Assembly (NCBI RefSeq): GCF_002086815.1 | Contig: NZ_MVID01000002.1 | Span: 124,001-188,000, forward strand | DNA: 64,000 bases | DNA from: Mycolicibacterium parafortuitum | GTDB taxonomy: Bacteria > Actinomycetota > Actinomycetes > Mycobacteriales > Mycobacteriaceae | Direction: 5' to 3' | In this document: positions 7,671-16,414 of the stretch, one piece after another | Layout: each line of letters opens with the position of its first letter | Numbering within the stretch: the first letter of the stretch is position 1 | Program-made: the position numbers and the translations under genes | The notes under the pieces: model-generated | Seen by the model: only the letters and a program-made list of their open reading frames with translations | Database searches by the model: none | Told to the model about the DNA's origin: nothing

Positions 7671-9338
7671 ATGCCTCCCACCCACTCCTCGCCTCGCCGT
7701 GCCACTTTCGGCTCGATCTCCCTGACCGCCGCCCTTCTTCTGGCTGGCTGCGGGACGTCGGCGGACAGCGACTCCGCGGCCGGCGACGCAGGCACCCCGG
7801 TGAGCGGGGGTTCGATCGTCTACGCCACCGACCGCGAACCCACCTGCTTGGATCCGCACAATTTCGGCGACATGCCGCAGACCTACGTCGCGCGCCAGTA
7901 TCTGGACAGCCTCGTCTCCGAACGCCCCGACGGCTCAGTGGTGCCGTGGCTGGCCGACTCCTGGGAGATCTCCCCCGACGGCCTGACCTACACGTTCACC
8001 ATCAAAGAGGGCGTGAAGTTCCACGACGGCACCCCGCTGGACGCCGAGGCGGTGCACGCCAACTTCGTGCAGATCCTCGACCCGGCCACCGAGTCGGCCA
8101 CCGACGCCGGCTACCTGCGGCCGTACTACGAATCTTCGCGTGCCATCGACACCCACACCTTCGAGCTGAAGCTCAAGACCCCGTATTCGGCTCTGCTGCC
8201 GGTCCTTTCGCAGGCGTTCTTCGGTATCGAGTCGCCGAAGGCCATGGCCCGCGGCCTCGAGGAGAACTGCCAATCCCCCGTCGGCACCGGTCCGTTTGTC
8301 GTCAAGGCCTGGAACCGCGGCCAGAGCGTGGAACTCGTGCGCAACGAGGACTACAACTCCGCACCGGCCGACGCCAAGCATCAGGGCCCGGCTTACCTGG
8401 AGAAGGTCACCTGGAAGTTCATCGAGGACGGCTCGGTGCGCGCCGCGGCGGTGCAGGGCCGCGACGCCGACATCATCTTCAACCCGCCCCCGCAGCAGGT
8501 CGCCGCGCTCAAGGCCGACCCGAACCTGGACACCCAGGAGTTCACCCACACCGGCCTTCCCAACGGCATCGCGCTGAACACCACCCGCGCCCCGTTCGAC
8601 GACGCCTTGGTACGCCAGGCGTTCATCCACGGGTCCAACGCCGAGGCCGCGGTCAAGTCCGCCTACCTGGGCGTCTATGACTGGGAGCACGGCCCCATCT
8701 CGTCCACCACGCCGACCTACAAGGATCTGCGCAGGTTCTACTCCTACGACAAGGACAAGGCCGACAGGCTGCTCGACGAGGCCGGCTGGACCGAGCGCGA
8801 CGCCGACGGCTTCCGCACCAAGGACGGCAAGCGCCTGACCGCCGAACTGGTGTACTCGGCCGACACCGGCGACACCCCGCCCGCGGATGTGACGCTGTTC
8901 CAGAACATCCAGGCCGCCCAGAAGGAGATCGGCTTCGAAGTCGTGCTCAAACCGCTGCCGCAGGATCAGTACTTCGCGGCGTTCAGCGACAAGAACGCCT
9001 ACGACGGCCTCACCGGCGCGTACTGGAACAGCCCCACCCCGGCGGTGCTGTCCATCGTCTTCAGCAGCGATTCGCTCAAAGCCGCCCCCGGTAACAACAT
9101 GAGCTGGGTCGAGAACCCGAAGCTCGACGAGTTGGTGCGCGCCGCCGCGGCGACCACCGATGTCGCGGAGCAGGAACGGCTTTACGGCCAGACCCAGGAC
9201 ATCGTCGCCGAGCAGGCCTACCAGCTGGGCCTGTATCCGGTGGTCACCCGCCTGGTCGCTAAGAAGAAGCTCAAGGATGTGTGGATCGAGCCGTCCGAGG
9301 GTGAGCCGGTACTGCACGACGCCTGGCTGGCCCCGTGA
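7671..9338 (+). CDS. Peptide/nickel-type ABC transporter substrate-binding lipoprotein
   Basis: The 555-residue protein is a family-5 solute-binding protein (DppA/OppA/NikA type). It has a basic head, a hydrophobic core and a lipobox LLAGC with Cys27, so it should be anchored to the membrane outer face. Typical landmarks follow: the PVSGGSIVYATDREPTCLDPH opening, WEISPDGLTYTFTIKEGVKFHDGTPLDAEAV (family signature), GTGPFVVKAWNRGQSVELVRNEDY and VRQAFIHG. The start ATG 7671 gives a proper signal peptide; an in-frame extension to 7545 lacks one. It heads a six-gene operon. Because flavin oxygenases follow, the ligand is more likely a small organosulfur or chelate-type compound than a peptide (inference). 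Confidence 0.9.
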   Translation: MPPTHSSPRRATFGSISLTAALLLAGCGTSADSDSAAGDAGTPVSGGSIVYATDREPTCLDPHNFGDMPQTYVARQYLDSLVSERPDGSVVPWLADSWEISPDGLTYTFTIKEGVKFHDGTPLDAEAVHANFVQILDPATESATDAGYLRPYYESSRAIDTHTFELKLKTPYSALLPVLSQAFFGIESPKAMARGLEENCQSPVGTGPFVVKAWNRGQSVELVRNEDYNSAPADAKHQGPAYLEKVTWKFIEDGSVRAAAVQGRDADIIFNPPPQQVAALKADPNLDTQEFTHTGLPNGIALNTTRAPFDDALVRQAFIHGSNAEAAVKSAYLGVYDWEHGPISSTTPTYKDLRRFYSYDKDKADRLLDEAGWTERDADGFRTKDGKRLTAELVYSADTGDTPPADVTLFQNIQAAQKEIGFEVVLKPLPQDQYFAAFSDKNAYDGLTGAYWNSPTPAVLSIVFSSDSLKAAPGNNMSWVENPKLDELVRAAAATTDVAEQERLYGQTQDIVAEQAYQLGLYPVVTRLVAKKKLKDVWIEPSEGEPVLHDAWLAP

Positions 9339-10306
9339 GCCTGACAGCACCCGCTGTCGCCCGCCGCACCCGTCTCGGAGTGCGGCGGGTGCTCGTCCGT
9401 ATCGCAGGGGTCGTCGGCGTGCTATGGGGCGCAGCGACTTTGACGTTTGTCGCTCAGCAGTTGATGCCCGGCGACCCGGCGCAGACCATCCTCGGCGGCG
9501 CCGGCGCACGACCCACCCCGGAGCAGTTGGCCGCGGTGAGGCAGCAGTACGGATTCGACGAACCGGCCATCACCCAATACCTGAACTTCGTTGGTGGTCT
9601 GCTGCGCGGTGACCTCGGCACGTCCTACATCCTCAAACAGCCCGTGGCTGACATCATCGGCCACCATCTCGGCCCGACGTTGACGTTGACCTTGGTGTCA
9701 CTGGTCACGGCCTGGGTGGTCGCGGTGACGGTCACACTGCTCACCGTGCACCGGCAGCGGTGGCTGGCGTCGATCGGTTCGGGCATCGAGACCTTCTTAG
9801 CGGCATTGCCCCAATACTGGCTGGGCATTGTGCTTTTGGTGCTCTTCGCGATCCAGCTGCGGCTGGTGCCGGTGATCGGCGACGACGGACCGATCGGACT
9901 CGTGCTGCCGGCGCTGACGCTGGCGCTGCCATTGGCCGGCTATTTGGGCCAGGTCACCCGAGACGAGTTCTCGTCGGCCATGGAACAACCGTTCGCGGTC
10001 TCAGCCCGCGCCCGTGGCATGACCGACTGGGGGGTGCGCTGGCGCCATGCCCTGCGGCACGCCGTCCTGCCGGGCCTGACCCTGTCGGGATGGGCGCTGG
10101 GATCACTGTTTTCGACCGCGGTGATCGTCGAGTCGGTATTCGTCCGCCCCGGGCTGGGCCGCGTCCTGGTAGACGCTGTCACCAGCAAGGACATGCCGGT
10201 CGTGATCGGGGTGACGCTGTTCGTCGCCGCGGTCTATGTGCTGGCCAACCTGCTCGTCGACACCGGCTTCGTGCGCATCGACCCGCGATTGCGGGCGGTC
10301 CGATGA
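9335..10306 (+). CDS. ABC transporter permease, DppB type
   Basis: The 323-residue integral membrane protein has about six hydrophobic segments, starting with IAGVVGVLWGAATLTFVAQQLMPGDP, the hallmark N-terminus of DppB/OppB permeases. The cytoplasmic coupling loop is visible as YARARGMTDWGVRWRHALRHAVLPG-like sequence (EAA motif, here SARARGMTDWGVRWRHALRHA). GTG at 9335 overlaps the stop codon of the binding-protein gene in a GTGA arrangement, which indicates translational coupling. With the next gene it would form the heterodimeric channel of the importer. Confidence 0.92.
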   Translation: MSLTAPAVARRTRLGVRRVLVRIAGVVGVLWGAATLTFVAQQLMPGDPAQTILGGAGARPTPEQLAAVRQQYGFDEPAITQYLNFVGGLLRGDLGTSYILKQPVADIIGHHLGPTLTLTLVSLVTAWVVAVTVTLLTVHRQRWLASIGSGIETFLAALPQYWLGIVLLVLFAIQLRLVPVIGDDGPIGLVLPALTLALPLAGYLGQVTRDEFSSAMEQPFAVSARARGMTDWGVRWRHALRHAVLPGLTLSGWALGSLFSTAVIVESVFVRPGLGRVLVDAVTSKDMPVVIGVTLFVAAVYVLANLLVDTGFVRIDPRLRAVR

Positions 10307-11151
10307 CGATCGACCTGTCTCCCTCCACCCGGGGTGCGACGAAGCGCCGGTTCCGTCCGGCGGTCATCCTGGCCGCGGCCTACCTTGCGCTGATGATGGC
10401 CTGGGCCGTCGCACCCGGTGTCTTCACCGACGGCACGCCGTACGACACCGATATCGAAACCCCGCTCAAACCACCGTCGTTGGAGCACTGGTTCGGCACC
10501 GACGCCTCCGGCCGCGACATTTTCACCCGCGTGGTCTACGGAACACAGAGCTCGCTGGCCATCGGTGTCGGCGCGACCGCGCTGGCGCTGATCGCCGCGA
10601 TCATCCTGGGTTTCGGTGCCGGTCTCGGCGGCCGCTTCGCCGACGGCGCCATCAGTCGTTTCATCGAGGTGGTGCTGTCCATTCCGGGACTGCTGCTCGC
10701 GCTGCTGTTCATCGCGATGTTCGGCCCCGGCGTGGTCACGCAGATCCTGGCGGTCGCGATCGGTTCGGCCGTCGGATACGCCCGCATGGTCCGCGGCCAG
10801 GTGATCGCGGTCAAGGACTCCGGATATGTGCACGCCGCAACAGCTCTGGGACATTCGCGGCGAAAGATCGTGGTACACCACGTATTCCCGAACGCGATGC
10901 GACCGCTCGTGGTTCTCGGCACCATGGGCGTCGGCCAGTCGATCGTGTGGGCGTCGTCGCTGAGCTTCCTGGGTCTCGGTGTCGCACCGCCCGCGCCGGA
11001 ATGGGGGGCGATGCTCAATGCCGGCCGCGATTTCGTGACCACCGCATGGTGGTTGGAACTGTTCCCCGGACTGGCCATCGTCGGCTGCACGCTGGCGGTC
11101 ACCGTGGTCGGCCGCTACCTGCAGCAGCGACTCGAAGGACGATTGACATGA
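10303..11151 (+). CDS. ABC transporter permease, DppC type
   Basis: The 282-residue membrane protein starts at ATG 10303, overlapping the dppB-type stop in ATGA. The sequence HWFGTDASGRDIFTRVVYGTQSSLAIG is the conserved periplasmic segment of DppC/OppC permeases, and ATALGHSRRKIVVHHVFPNAMRPL is the EAA coupling loop that contacts the ATPase. Five or six transmembrane segments are apparent. It pairs with the upstream permease. The gene starts well inside a longer open frame; the ATGA overlap and the family-typical length justify the chosen start. Confidence 0.92.
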   Translation: MTIDLSPSTRGATKRRFRPAVILAAAYLALMMAWAVAPGVFTDGTPYDTDIETPLKPPSLEHWFGTDASGRDIFTRVVYGTQSSLAIGVGATALALIAAIILGFGAGLGGRFADGAISRFIEVVLSIPGLLLALLFIAMFGPGVVTQILAVAIGSAVGYARMVRGQVIAVKDSGYVHAATALGHSRRKIVVHHVFPNAMRPLVVLGTMGVGQSIVWASSLSFLGLGVAPPAPEWGAMLNAGRDFVTTAWWLELFPGLAIVGCTLAVTVVGRYLQQRLEGRLT

Positions 11152-12782
11152 GCGAGTTGCTGCGAGTCGAGGACCTCACGGTCGCCTTCGGCGACCGTGA
11201 GGTCGTGCACGGTCTGTCGTTCAGCGTGGCGGCGGGGGAATGCTTTGCGATCGTCGGTGAATCCGGATCGGGTAAGAGCGTCACCGCTCGCACCATCCTC
11301 GGCCTGGCCGGACCGTCCGCACACGTCACCGCAACCCGCCTCGAACTCGACGGAAAATCGTTGCTGAGTATCCGCGATCGTACGTGGCGCCGCATCCGCG
11401 GCCGCGAGGTCGGCTTCGTCCTGCAGGACGCCCTGGTGTCACTGGATCCGCTGCGGACGGTCGGCGACGAGATCGCCGAGGTGTTGCGGCTGCACAAGTG
11501 GGGCGACAAGACCGCCCGCCGGCGCCGGGTCCTGGAGCTGCTTGAAGCGGTCGGGGTCCAGGATCCGCAACTGCGGGCCCGACAGCTCCCCGGGGAACTG
11601 TCGGGCGGACAACGCCAGCGCGCCTTGATCGCATCGGCGATCGCGCTGGACCCGCCACTGCTGATCGCCGACGAGCCCACCACTGCGCTCGACGTCACGA
11701 TCCAGGCGCAGATCCTGGATCTGCTGGCAGCACGCAAGGAGCAGGGCACCGGCCTGATCCTGATCAGCCACGACCTCGCGGTGGTCAGCCGACTGGCCGA
11801 CCGTGTCGCCGTGATGCGCAATGGCCTGCTGGCCGAGCAGGGCCCCGTCGCCGAGGTGCTGGCCGAACCGTCGCACCCGTACACCCGGGCCCTGTTGGAC
11901 GCAGTCCCGGCCGCGCACCGCAAGGGCACGCGATTGTCGAGCCAGCCGGCACGGCCGGTGCACGGGTCGCGCCGCACCGATACCGACGGCGTGCTACTGG
12001 CGGCCCGCAATCTGGTGAAACGGTTCCGCGGCCCCGACGGTGTCGAGCGCACCGCGGTGTCGGATGTCTCGTTCGAGATCCGCGTCGGCGAAACGCTGGG
12101 CATCGTCGGGGAATCCGGCTCGGGGAAGACCACCACCGCGCGCATGGCACTGGCACTGGCCCAGCCCGACGAGGGCACGGTGCACCTGCTGGGTGAACCG
12201 TGGAGCGAGCTGACCGAGAGGGAACGCCGTGGCAGGCGGCGGCGGATCTCGGTGGTTTACCAGGATCCGCTCAGCTCCTTCGACCCGCGCTGGAGTGTGC
12301 GCCGCATCCTCACCGACGCGCTGCCCGACGACACCTACCCCGACGCCCAGACCCGTGACAGACGTGCCGAGGAACTGCTCGACGACGTCGGTCTTGGCAC
12401 AGAGCATTTGGACCGCCGGCCGTTGCTGCTCTCGGGCGGGCAGCGGCAACGGGTGGCGATCGCCCGAGCGCTGGCATCGGAGCCGTCGCTGATCGTGTGT
12501 GACGAACCCGTCTCGGCGCTCGACGTCACGATCCAGGCGCAGGTGTTGGACCTGCTCACCGATCTGCAGCAGCAGCTCGGCCTGAGCTATCTGTTCATCT
12601 CGCACGACCTGGGTGTGATCCACCACGTCGCCGACCGCGTGCTGGTCATGCGCCAGGGCAAGGTCGTCGAATCCGGCACGGCGGACGAGATTTTCGACAC
12701 CCCACACCATCCGTACACCAGAGAGCTGCTAGCGAGCCTGCCCGGCGGCACCCGAGCACCCATCCCCGGAGGCACACTGTGA
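11148..12782 (+). CDS. Fused double ATPase of the peptide/nickel-type ABC importer (DppD-DppF)
   Basis: One 544-residue chain carries two complete ABC ATPase domains, as in GsiA-like or actinobacterial fused transporters. Domain 1 (about residues 5-265) has Walker A GESGSGKS, signature LSGGQRQR and Walker B LLIADEP. Domain 2 (about 285-535) has Walker A GESGSGKTT, signature LSGGQRQRV and Walker B LIVCDEP. Each ends in the HPYTR(A/E)LL segment typical of oligopeptide/nickel ATPases. Having both halves on one polypeptide means the importer needs no separate ATPase. Start ATG 11148 overlaps the upstream stop (ATGA), and the end overlaps the next GTG start. Confidence 0.94.
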   Translation: MSELLRVEDLTVAFGDREVVHGLSFSVAAGECFAIVGESGSGKSVTARTILGLAGPSAHVTATRLELDGKSLLSIRDRTWRRIRGREVGFVLQDALVSLDPLRTVGDEIAEVLRLHKWGDKTARRRRVLELLEAVGVQDPQLRARQLPGELSGGQRQRALIASAIALDPPLLIADEPTTALDVTIQAQILDLLAARKEQGTGLILISHDLAVVSRLADRVAVMRNGLLAEQGPVAEVLAEPSHPYTRALLDAVPAAHRKGTRLSSQPARPVHGSRRTDTDGVLLAARNLVKRFRGPDGVERTAVSDVSFEIRVGETLGIVGESGSGKTTTARMALALAQPDEGTVHLLGEPWSELTERERRGRRRRISVVYQDPLSSFDPRWSVRRILTDALPDDTYPDAQTRDRRAEELLDDVGLGTEHLDRRPLLLSGGQRQRVAIARALASEPSLIVCDEPVSALDVTIQAQVLDLLTDLQQQLGLSYLFISHDLGVIHHVADRVLVMRQGKVVESGTADEIFDTPHHPYTRELLASLPGGTRAPIPGGTL

Positions 12783-14158
12783 CATTCGCGAAACGCCAGA
12801 TGATCCTCAACGGGTTCGACATGAACTGCGTCGCCCACATCGTCGCCGGCACCTGGCGCCATCCCGAATCCCAGGCCGCCAGGTACAAGGACATCGAGTA
12901 CTGGACCGAGCTGGCACAGCTGTTGGAGCGCGGTCTGTTCGACGGTCTGTTCATCGCCGACGTGCTGGGCATCTACGACGTGTACGGCGGTGGTCCCGAG
13001 GCCGCGCTGCGCTCCGGCGCCCAGGTTCCGGTCAACGATCCGTTGCTGGTGGTTCCGGCCATGGCCGCGGCGACCCGACATCTCGGGTTCGGGGTCACGG
13101 CGGCAACATCTTTCGAGCACCCGTACTCTTTCGCCAGGCGCATGTCGACACTGGATCACCTGACCAAGGGCCGCGTCGGGTGGAACATCGTGACCGGTTA
13201 CCTGGAGAGCGCGGCGCGCAACCACGGCCTGGACAGCATCACGCCGCACGCCGACCGCTATGACATCGCCGACGAGTACACCGAGGTTCTGTACAAGCTG
13301 TGGGAGGGCTCCTGGGAGGACGACGCCGTCGGTACCGAGCCGGGCCGCGACCACTACGCAGATCCGGCTAAGGTGCACCCGATCCGCCATGAGGGCAGGC
13401 ACTTCCGCGTCCCGGGCATCCATCTGTGCGAACCGTCGCTTCAGCGCACACCGGTGCTGTATCAGGCCGGAGCGTCCAACCGCGGCCGCCAGTTCGGCGC
13501 CGAGAACGCCGAGGTGATCTTCATCGGCGCACCCACCAAGGAGGTCCTGCGCGAGGCCGTCGCCGACATCCGGGGTCGCGCGGCAGCCGCCGGGCGGGAT
13601 CCGTACGACGTCAAGATCGTCAACGGCTTCGTGGTGGTCACCGGCGCCACCGAAGCGGCCGCGCAGGCGCGCTACGACGAGTTCCGCCGCTACACGGACC
13701 CCGAAGGCGCCCTCGCGCTGTGGTCCGGATGGCTGGGAACAGATCTTTCGCAGTTCGATCTCGATGATCCGGTCGCCGTGACCGACAACGAGTTCCTGAA
13801 ATCGTCGGTGGAGATGTTCGGCCAGGGACAGTGGACCCTGCGCGATTTCATCGACGCAAAGGCGATCGACGCCGAGGGGGGCTTCACCGTCGGTTCACCC
13901 ACCCAGGTGGCCGACGTCCTGCAGGAGTGGATGGAGGACACCGACGTCGACGGATTCAACCTGACCAACGTGATCACCCCGGGGTCGTTCGTGGACTTCA
14001 TCGACCATGTCGTGCCCGAGTTGCAGCGCCGCGGCATCTACAAGACCGCTTACACCGAAGGCACGTTGCGGCACAAGCTCTTCGGGCAGGGAACCCGCCT
14101 GCCCGAGAGTCACCGTGCCGCCGGCCACCGCCGCATCACCGAGGAGGCAACCCGATGA
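12779..14158 (+). CDS. NtaA/SnaA/DszA-type FMN-dependent monooxygenase
   Basis: The 459-residue protein belongs to the bacterial luciferase-like group that includes nitrilotriacetate monooxygenase NtaA, pristinamycin synthase SnaA and dibenzothiophene-sulfone monooxygenase DszA. Supporting phrases are GTWRHPE, WTELAQLLERGLFDGLFIADVLGIYDVYGG, HPYSFARRMSTLDHLTKGRVGWNIVTGYLESAARN and PVLYQAGASNRGRQFGAENAEVIFIG. These are standard TIM-barrel and FMN-binding segments of the family. The enzyme uses reduced FMN from a separate reductase, which is not encoded here. GTG 12779 overlaps the ATPase stop. Together with the importer and the next gene it suggests oxidation of an imported sulfur- or nitrogen-containing compound (inference). 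Confidence 0.9.
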   Translation: MTFAKRQMILNGFDMNCVAHIVAGTWRHPESQAARYKDIEYWTELAQLLERGLFDGLFIADVLGIYDVYGGGPEAALRSGAQVPVNDPLLVVPAMAAATRHLGFGVTAATSFEHPYSFARRMSTLDHLTKGRVGWNIVTGYLESAARNHGLDSITPHADRYDIADEYTEVLYKLWEGSWEDDAVGTEPGRDHYADPAKVHPIRHEGRHFRVPGIHLCEPSLQRTPVLYQAGASNRGRQFGAENAEVIFIGAPTKEVLREAVADIRGRAAAAGRDPYDVKIVNGFVVVTGATEAAAQARYDEFRRYTDPEGALALWSGWLGTDLSQFDLDDPVAVTDNEFLKSSVEMFGQGQWTLRDFIDAKAIDAEGGFTVGSPTQVADVLQEWMEDTDVDGFNLTNVITPGSFVDFIDHVVPELQRRGIYKTAYTEGTLRHKLFGQGTRLPESHRAAGHRRITEEATR

Positions 14159-15372
14159 CATCCATCGCATCCGAGCCGATCACGTACGGCTCGCAACGGC
14201 TGGCCGAGCTGATCGACGAGATCGGTGAGGGTGCTCTGGACCGCGAGCGCACCGGCGAGCGACCGTTCGCGGTCATCGAGTCGATCAAGCAGTCCGGCCT
14301 GGGCGCGCTGCGGGTTCCGCGTGCAGAAGGCGGCGGCGGAGCGACGCTGCGGGAACTGTTCGCGACCGTGATCGCGATCGCCGAGGTGGACGTCAACGTC
14401 GCACACATCCTGCGTGGGCATTTCGCTCACATCGAGGAGCGGTTGCGCCTCGACGGCGAGGTGCGGCAGCAGGGCATCGACCTGGCGCTGAGCGGCAAGC
14501 TCATCGGCAACGCTTCGACAGAGATCGGCTCCACCCCGGCCGGCGGGTTCACCTGGCAGACCAGGCTCACCCGCGGCGGGTCGAACTACCTGCTCAACGG
14601 CAGGAAGTTCTTCACCACCGGAACCTTGTACTCCGACTACGCCGAGGTTCTGGCCAGTGATCCCGACGGGGCGTCGGTGATCGCGCTGGTGCCCACCGAT
14701 CATCCGGGGGTGACCGTCCTCGACGACTGGGACGGGATGGGCCAGCGCGCCACCGGTACCGGCACCGCGATCTTCGAGAACGTCCCGGTTCCAGCCGACC
14801 AGGTGATGCAGTTCGCGCCGCCTGGCGCCGACGACGAGGAGCAGTCGCTGTACCTGTCGGGGGCGTTCTTCCAGCTGTATGTGACGGCGCTGGAGGCGGG
14901 TGTGGTGCGCGCGCTGCGCAACGATGCGGTGGCGCACGTGCATTCGCGGGCCCGCAGCTTCGCCTGGGCGCCGCATCCGGTGCCGGCCGATGATCCTCTG
15001 CTGCAGCGTGAGATCGGCGAGATCGCCGCCGCGGCGTACGCCGGCGAGGCCACGGTGCTCAGCGCGGCCGATGCGCTCGCGACCGCGTTCCAGGCCGATA
15101 TCGACGGCACCGACCCCGGTCTTGCGCTGGCACATGACGCGTCCCTGCAGGCCGCGGCCGCCAAGGTGGTCGTCGACGCGTTGGCCCAGAAGTCGGCGTC
15201 ACAGATCTTCGACGTCGGCGGCGCCTCGATCGTGCGGCAGGCGCATCTGCTGGACCGACACTGGCGCAACATCCGCACCCTGGCGTCGCACAATCCATCG
15301 TCGTACAAGGCACGGGCGATCGGCGCGTATCACGTGCGGGGCACCCGGCTGCCGGGCAGCGGCTACTTCTGA
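14155..15372 (+). CDS. Acyl-CoA dehydrogenase-fold flavoprotein, DszC/SfnB-like
   Basis: The 405-residue protein has the acyl-CoA dehydrogenase fold. An N-terminal helical domain (SGLGALRVPRAEGGGGATLRELFATVIAIAEVD) is followed by a flavin-binding beta domain (LNGRKFFTTGTLYSDYAEVLA). It lacks an obvious catalytic glutamate and, like DszC and SfnB, probably acts as a flavin monooxygenase on sulfur compounds rather than as a dehydrogenase. The C-terminal IFDVGGASIVRQAHLLDRHWRNIRTLASHNP motif is typical of these monooxygenases. Start ATG 14155 has a GAGGAGG ribosome site and overlaps the previous stop. It is the last gene of the operon. Confidence 0.85.
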   Translation: MTSIASEPITYGSQRLAELIDEIGEGALDRERTGERPFAVIESIKQSGLGALRVPRAEGGGGATLRELFATVIAIAEVDVNVAHILRGHFAHIEERLRLDGEVRQQGIDLALSGKLIGNASTEIGSTPAGGFTWQTRLTRGGSNYLLNGRKFFTTGTLYSDYAEVLASDPDGASVIALVPTDHPGVTVLDDWDGMGQRATGTGTAIFENVPVPADQVMQFAPPGADDEEQSLYLSGAFFQLYVTALEAGVVRALRNDAVAHVHSRARSFAWAPHPVPADDPLLQREIGEIAAAAYAGEATVLSAADALATAFQADIDGTDPGLALAHDASLQAAAAKVVVDALAQKSASQIFDVGGASIVRQAHLLDRHWRNIRTLASHNPSSYKARAIGAYHVRGTRLPGSGYF

Positions 15373-15379
15373 GCCACCC

Positions 15380-15418
15380 TTGACCTGAAGTGCCGTTCAG
15401 GTTTTACGGTGCGGTGCA
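15380..15418 (+). promoter_or_regulatory. MerR-type promoter with 19-base spacer and central dyad; leaderless start
   Basis: A consensus -35 TTGACC (15380-15385) and a -10 TACGGT (15405-15410) are separated by 19 bases, two more than optimal. The 20-base dyad ACCTGAAGTGCCGTTCAGGT (15383-15402) fills the spacer. This geometry is characteristic of promoters activated by MerR/SoxR-family proteins, which untwist the spacer. The -10 ends seven bases before ATG 15418, predicting a leaderless transcript. Confidence 0.75.
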
Positions 15419-15819
15419 TGACGTTCACAGCGTTCGAGATCGACTACCTCAACCAGGCGGACCTCGGCAGGCTGGCCACCATCCAGCCGGACGGCACGCC
15501 GCAGAACAGCCCGGTCGGGTTCACCTACAACGCCGAGCTCGGCACCATCGACATCGCCGGCTACGAGATGACCAAGAGCCGCAAATACCGCAATGTCGCG
15601 ACGAACAACCGGGTCGCATTCGTCGTCGACGACATCACGTCCCGGGATCCGTGGAGGGTGCGCTGCCTGGAGATCCGGGGCACGGCGGTACAGGCCGAAT
15701 CCGGCGGGGCGCCGATCATCCGCGTCATCCCGCGGCGGGTGATCAGCTTCGGGATCGACGACCAGCGGACCGAGCCGCACGACCTGGTCGCGCACGTGCG
15801 GAACGTCGGCGTTGGATAG
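15418..15819 (+). CDS. PPOX-class split-barrel oxidoreductase, probably F420-dependent
   Basis: The 133-residue protein has the pyridoxamine-phosphate-oxidase-like split-barrel pattern: LNQADLGRLATIQPDGTPQNSPVGFTYN, then TKSRKYRNVATNNRVAFVVDD, then RCLEIRGTAV. The wording closely follows the mycobacterial 'PPOX class F420-dependent' group, whose members bind F420 (or FMN) and reduce small substrates; the substrate here is unknown. It is driven by its own MerR-type promoter (15380-15418), so it is probably stress- or ligand-inducible and separate from the upstream operon. Its 3' end overlaps the convergent CPBP gene by 77 bases. Confidence 0.8.
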   Translation: MTFTAFEIDYLNQADLGRLATIQPDGTPQNSPVGFTYNAELGTIDIAGYEMTKSRKYRNVATNNRVAFVVDDITSRDPWRVRCLEIRGTAVQAESGGAPIIRVIPRRVISFGIDDQRTEPHDLVAHVRNVGVG

Positions 15820-16414
15820 CCAGTGCCGCAACGGCACCCGCCTCGTTGAGGACCAGATGGACGATCATCGGAGCGGCGAGGCTGCCTGATCTGGCGTGCA
15901 GCCGGCCCAATCCCCAGCCCGCGGCGCCGGTCACCAGCACCGTGCCCAGCACCGGATCGCCCGCGGCGCGCGCATCGGGGATGTGCGACAGCCCGAACAC
16001 GGTGGCCGCGAACAGGTTCCCGGCGTCGGGCCCCCACGCCTGTTCGGCTGCGGTGCGCAATGCGGCACGGAACGCGACCTCCTCGGACCACACCGTCGCG
16101 AGCGGGATGCGCAGCAACAGCCAGCGCGCCGGGCTCGCCGGCAACTCCCGTGCGGCCATCCCCGCGCGCACCGGCGGGAGCAGAGTGGTCGCGGCGACCG
16201 CGGCCGCGACCGGCACCGCGACCGCACTCCCCCACCGGACGCCGCGCCACAGCCGAGGCGGGCGCAGCCCGAGAGACCGTCGGGACAGCACCGCCAACGC
16301 TCCCCCGAATGCCATCTGCGGCAGAGGGTTCCATCGTTGCGGCAAGCGCGGCGCGAGGACGCTCCAGCCCAGTACCGTCAGCGCAAGCCCGCCGGCGCGC
16401 AGCCCGTCACGCAT
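15743..16414 (-). CDS. CPBP-family intramembrane metalloprotease (CAAX protease-like)
   Basis: The 223-residue multi-spanning membrane protein shows the three CPBP/Abi motifs in order: SEEVAFRAAL (EExxxR), FGLSHIPD (FxxxH) and HLVLNEAG (last His/Asn helix). These residues form the metal site of Rce1-like proteases. It matches the gene next to purL in M. tuberculosis (Rv0804). ATG 16414 touches the stop codon of the upstream hydrolase gene, so both are probably co-transcribed with purL. The C-terminal 77 bases run antisense to the end of the PPOX gene; the tail there is Arg/Ala/Ser-rich and less family-like, so the true stop is odd but the frame is open. Confidence 0.8.
   Translation of the reverse strand: MRDGLRAGGLALTVLGWSVLAPRLPQRWNPLPQMAFGGALAVLSRRSLGLRPPRLWRGVRWGSAVAVPVAAAVAATTLLPPVRAGMAARELPASPARWLLLRIPLATVWSEEVAFRAALRTAAEQAWGPDAGNLFAATVFGLSHIPDARAAGDPVLGTVLVTGAAGWGLGRLHARSGSLAAPMIVHLVLNEAGAVAALAIQRRRSARARPGRAARSAGRRSRS

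Noticed and set aside
7935..9509. A 524-codon minus-strand open frame opposite the binding-protein gene
   Set aside because: Composition is Arg/Gly/Val-rich without motifs; the plus strand encodes a clear family-5 binding protein.
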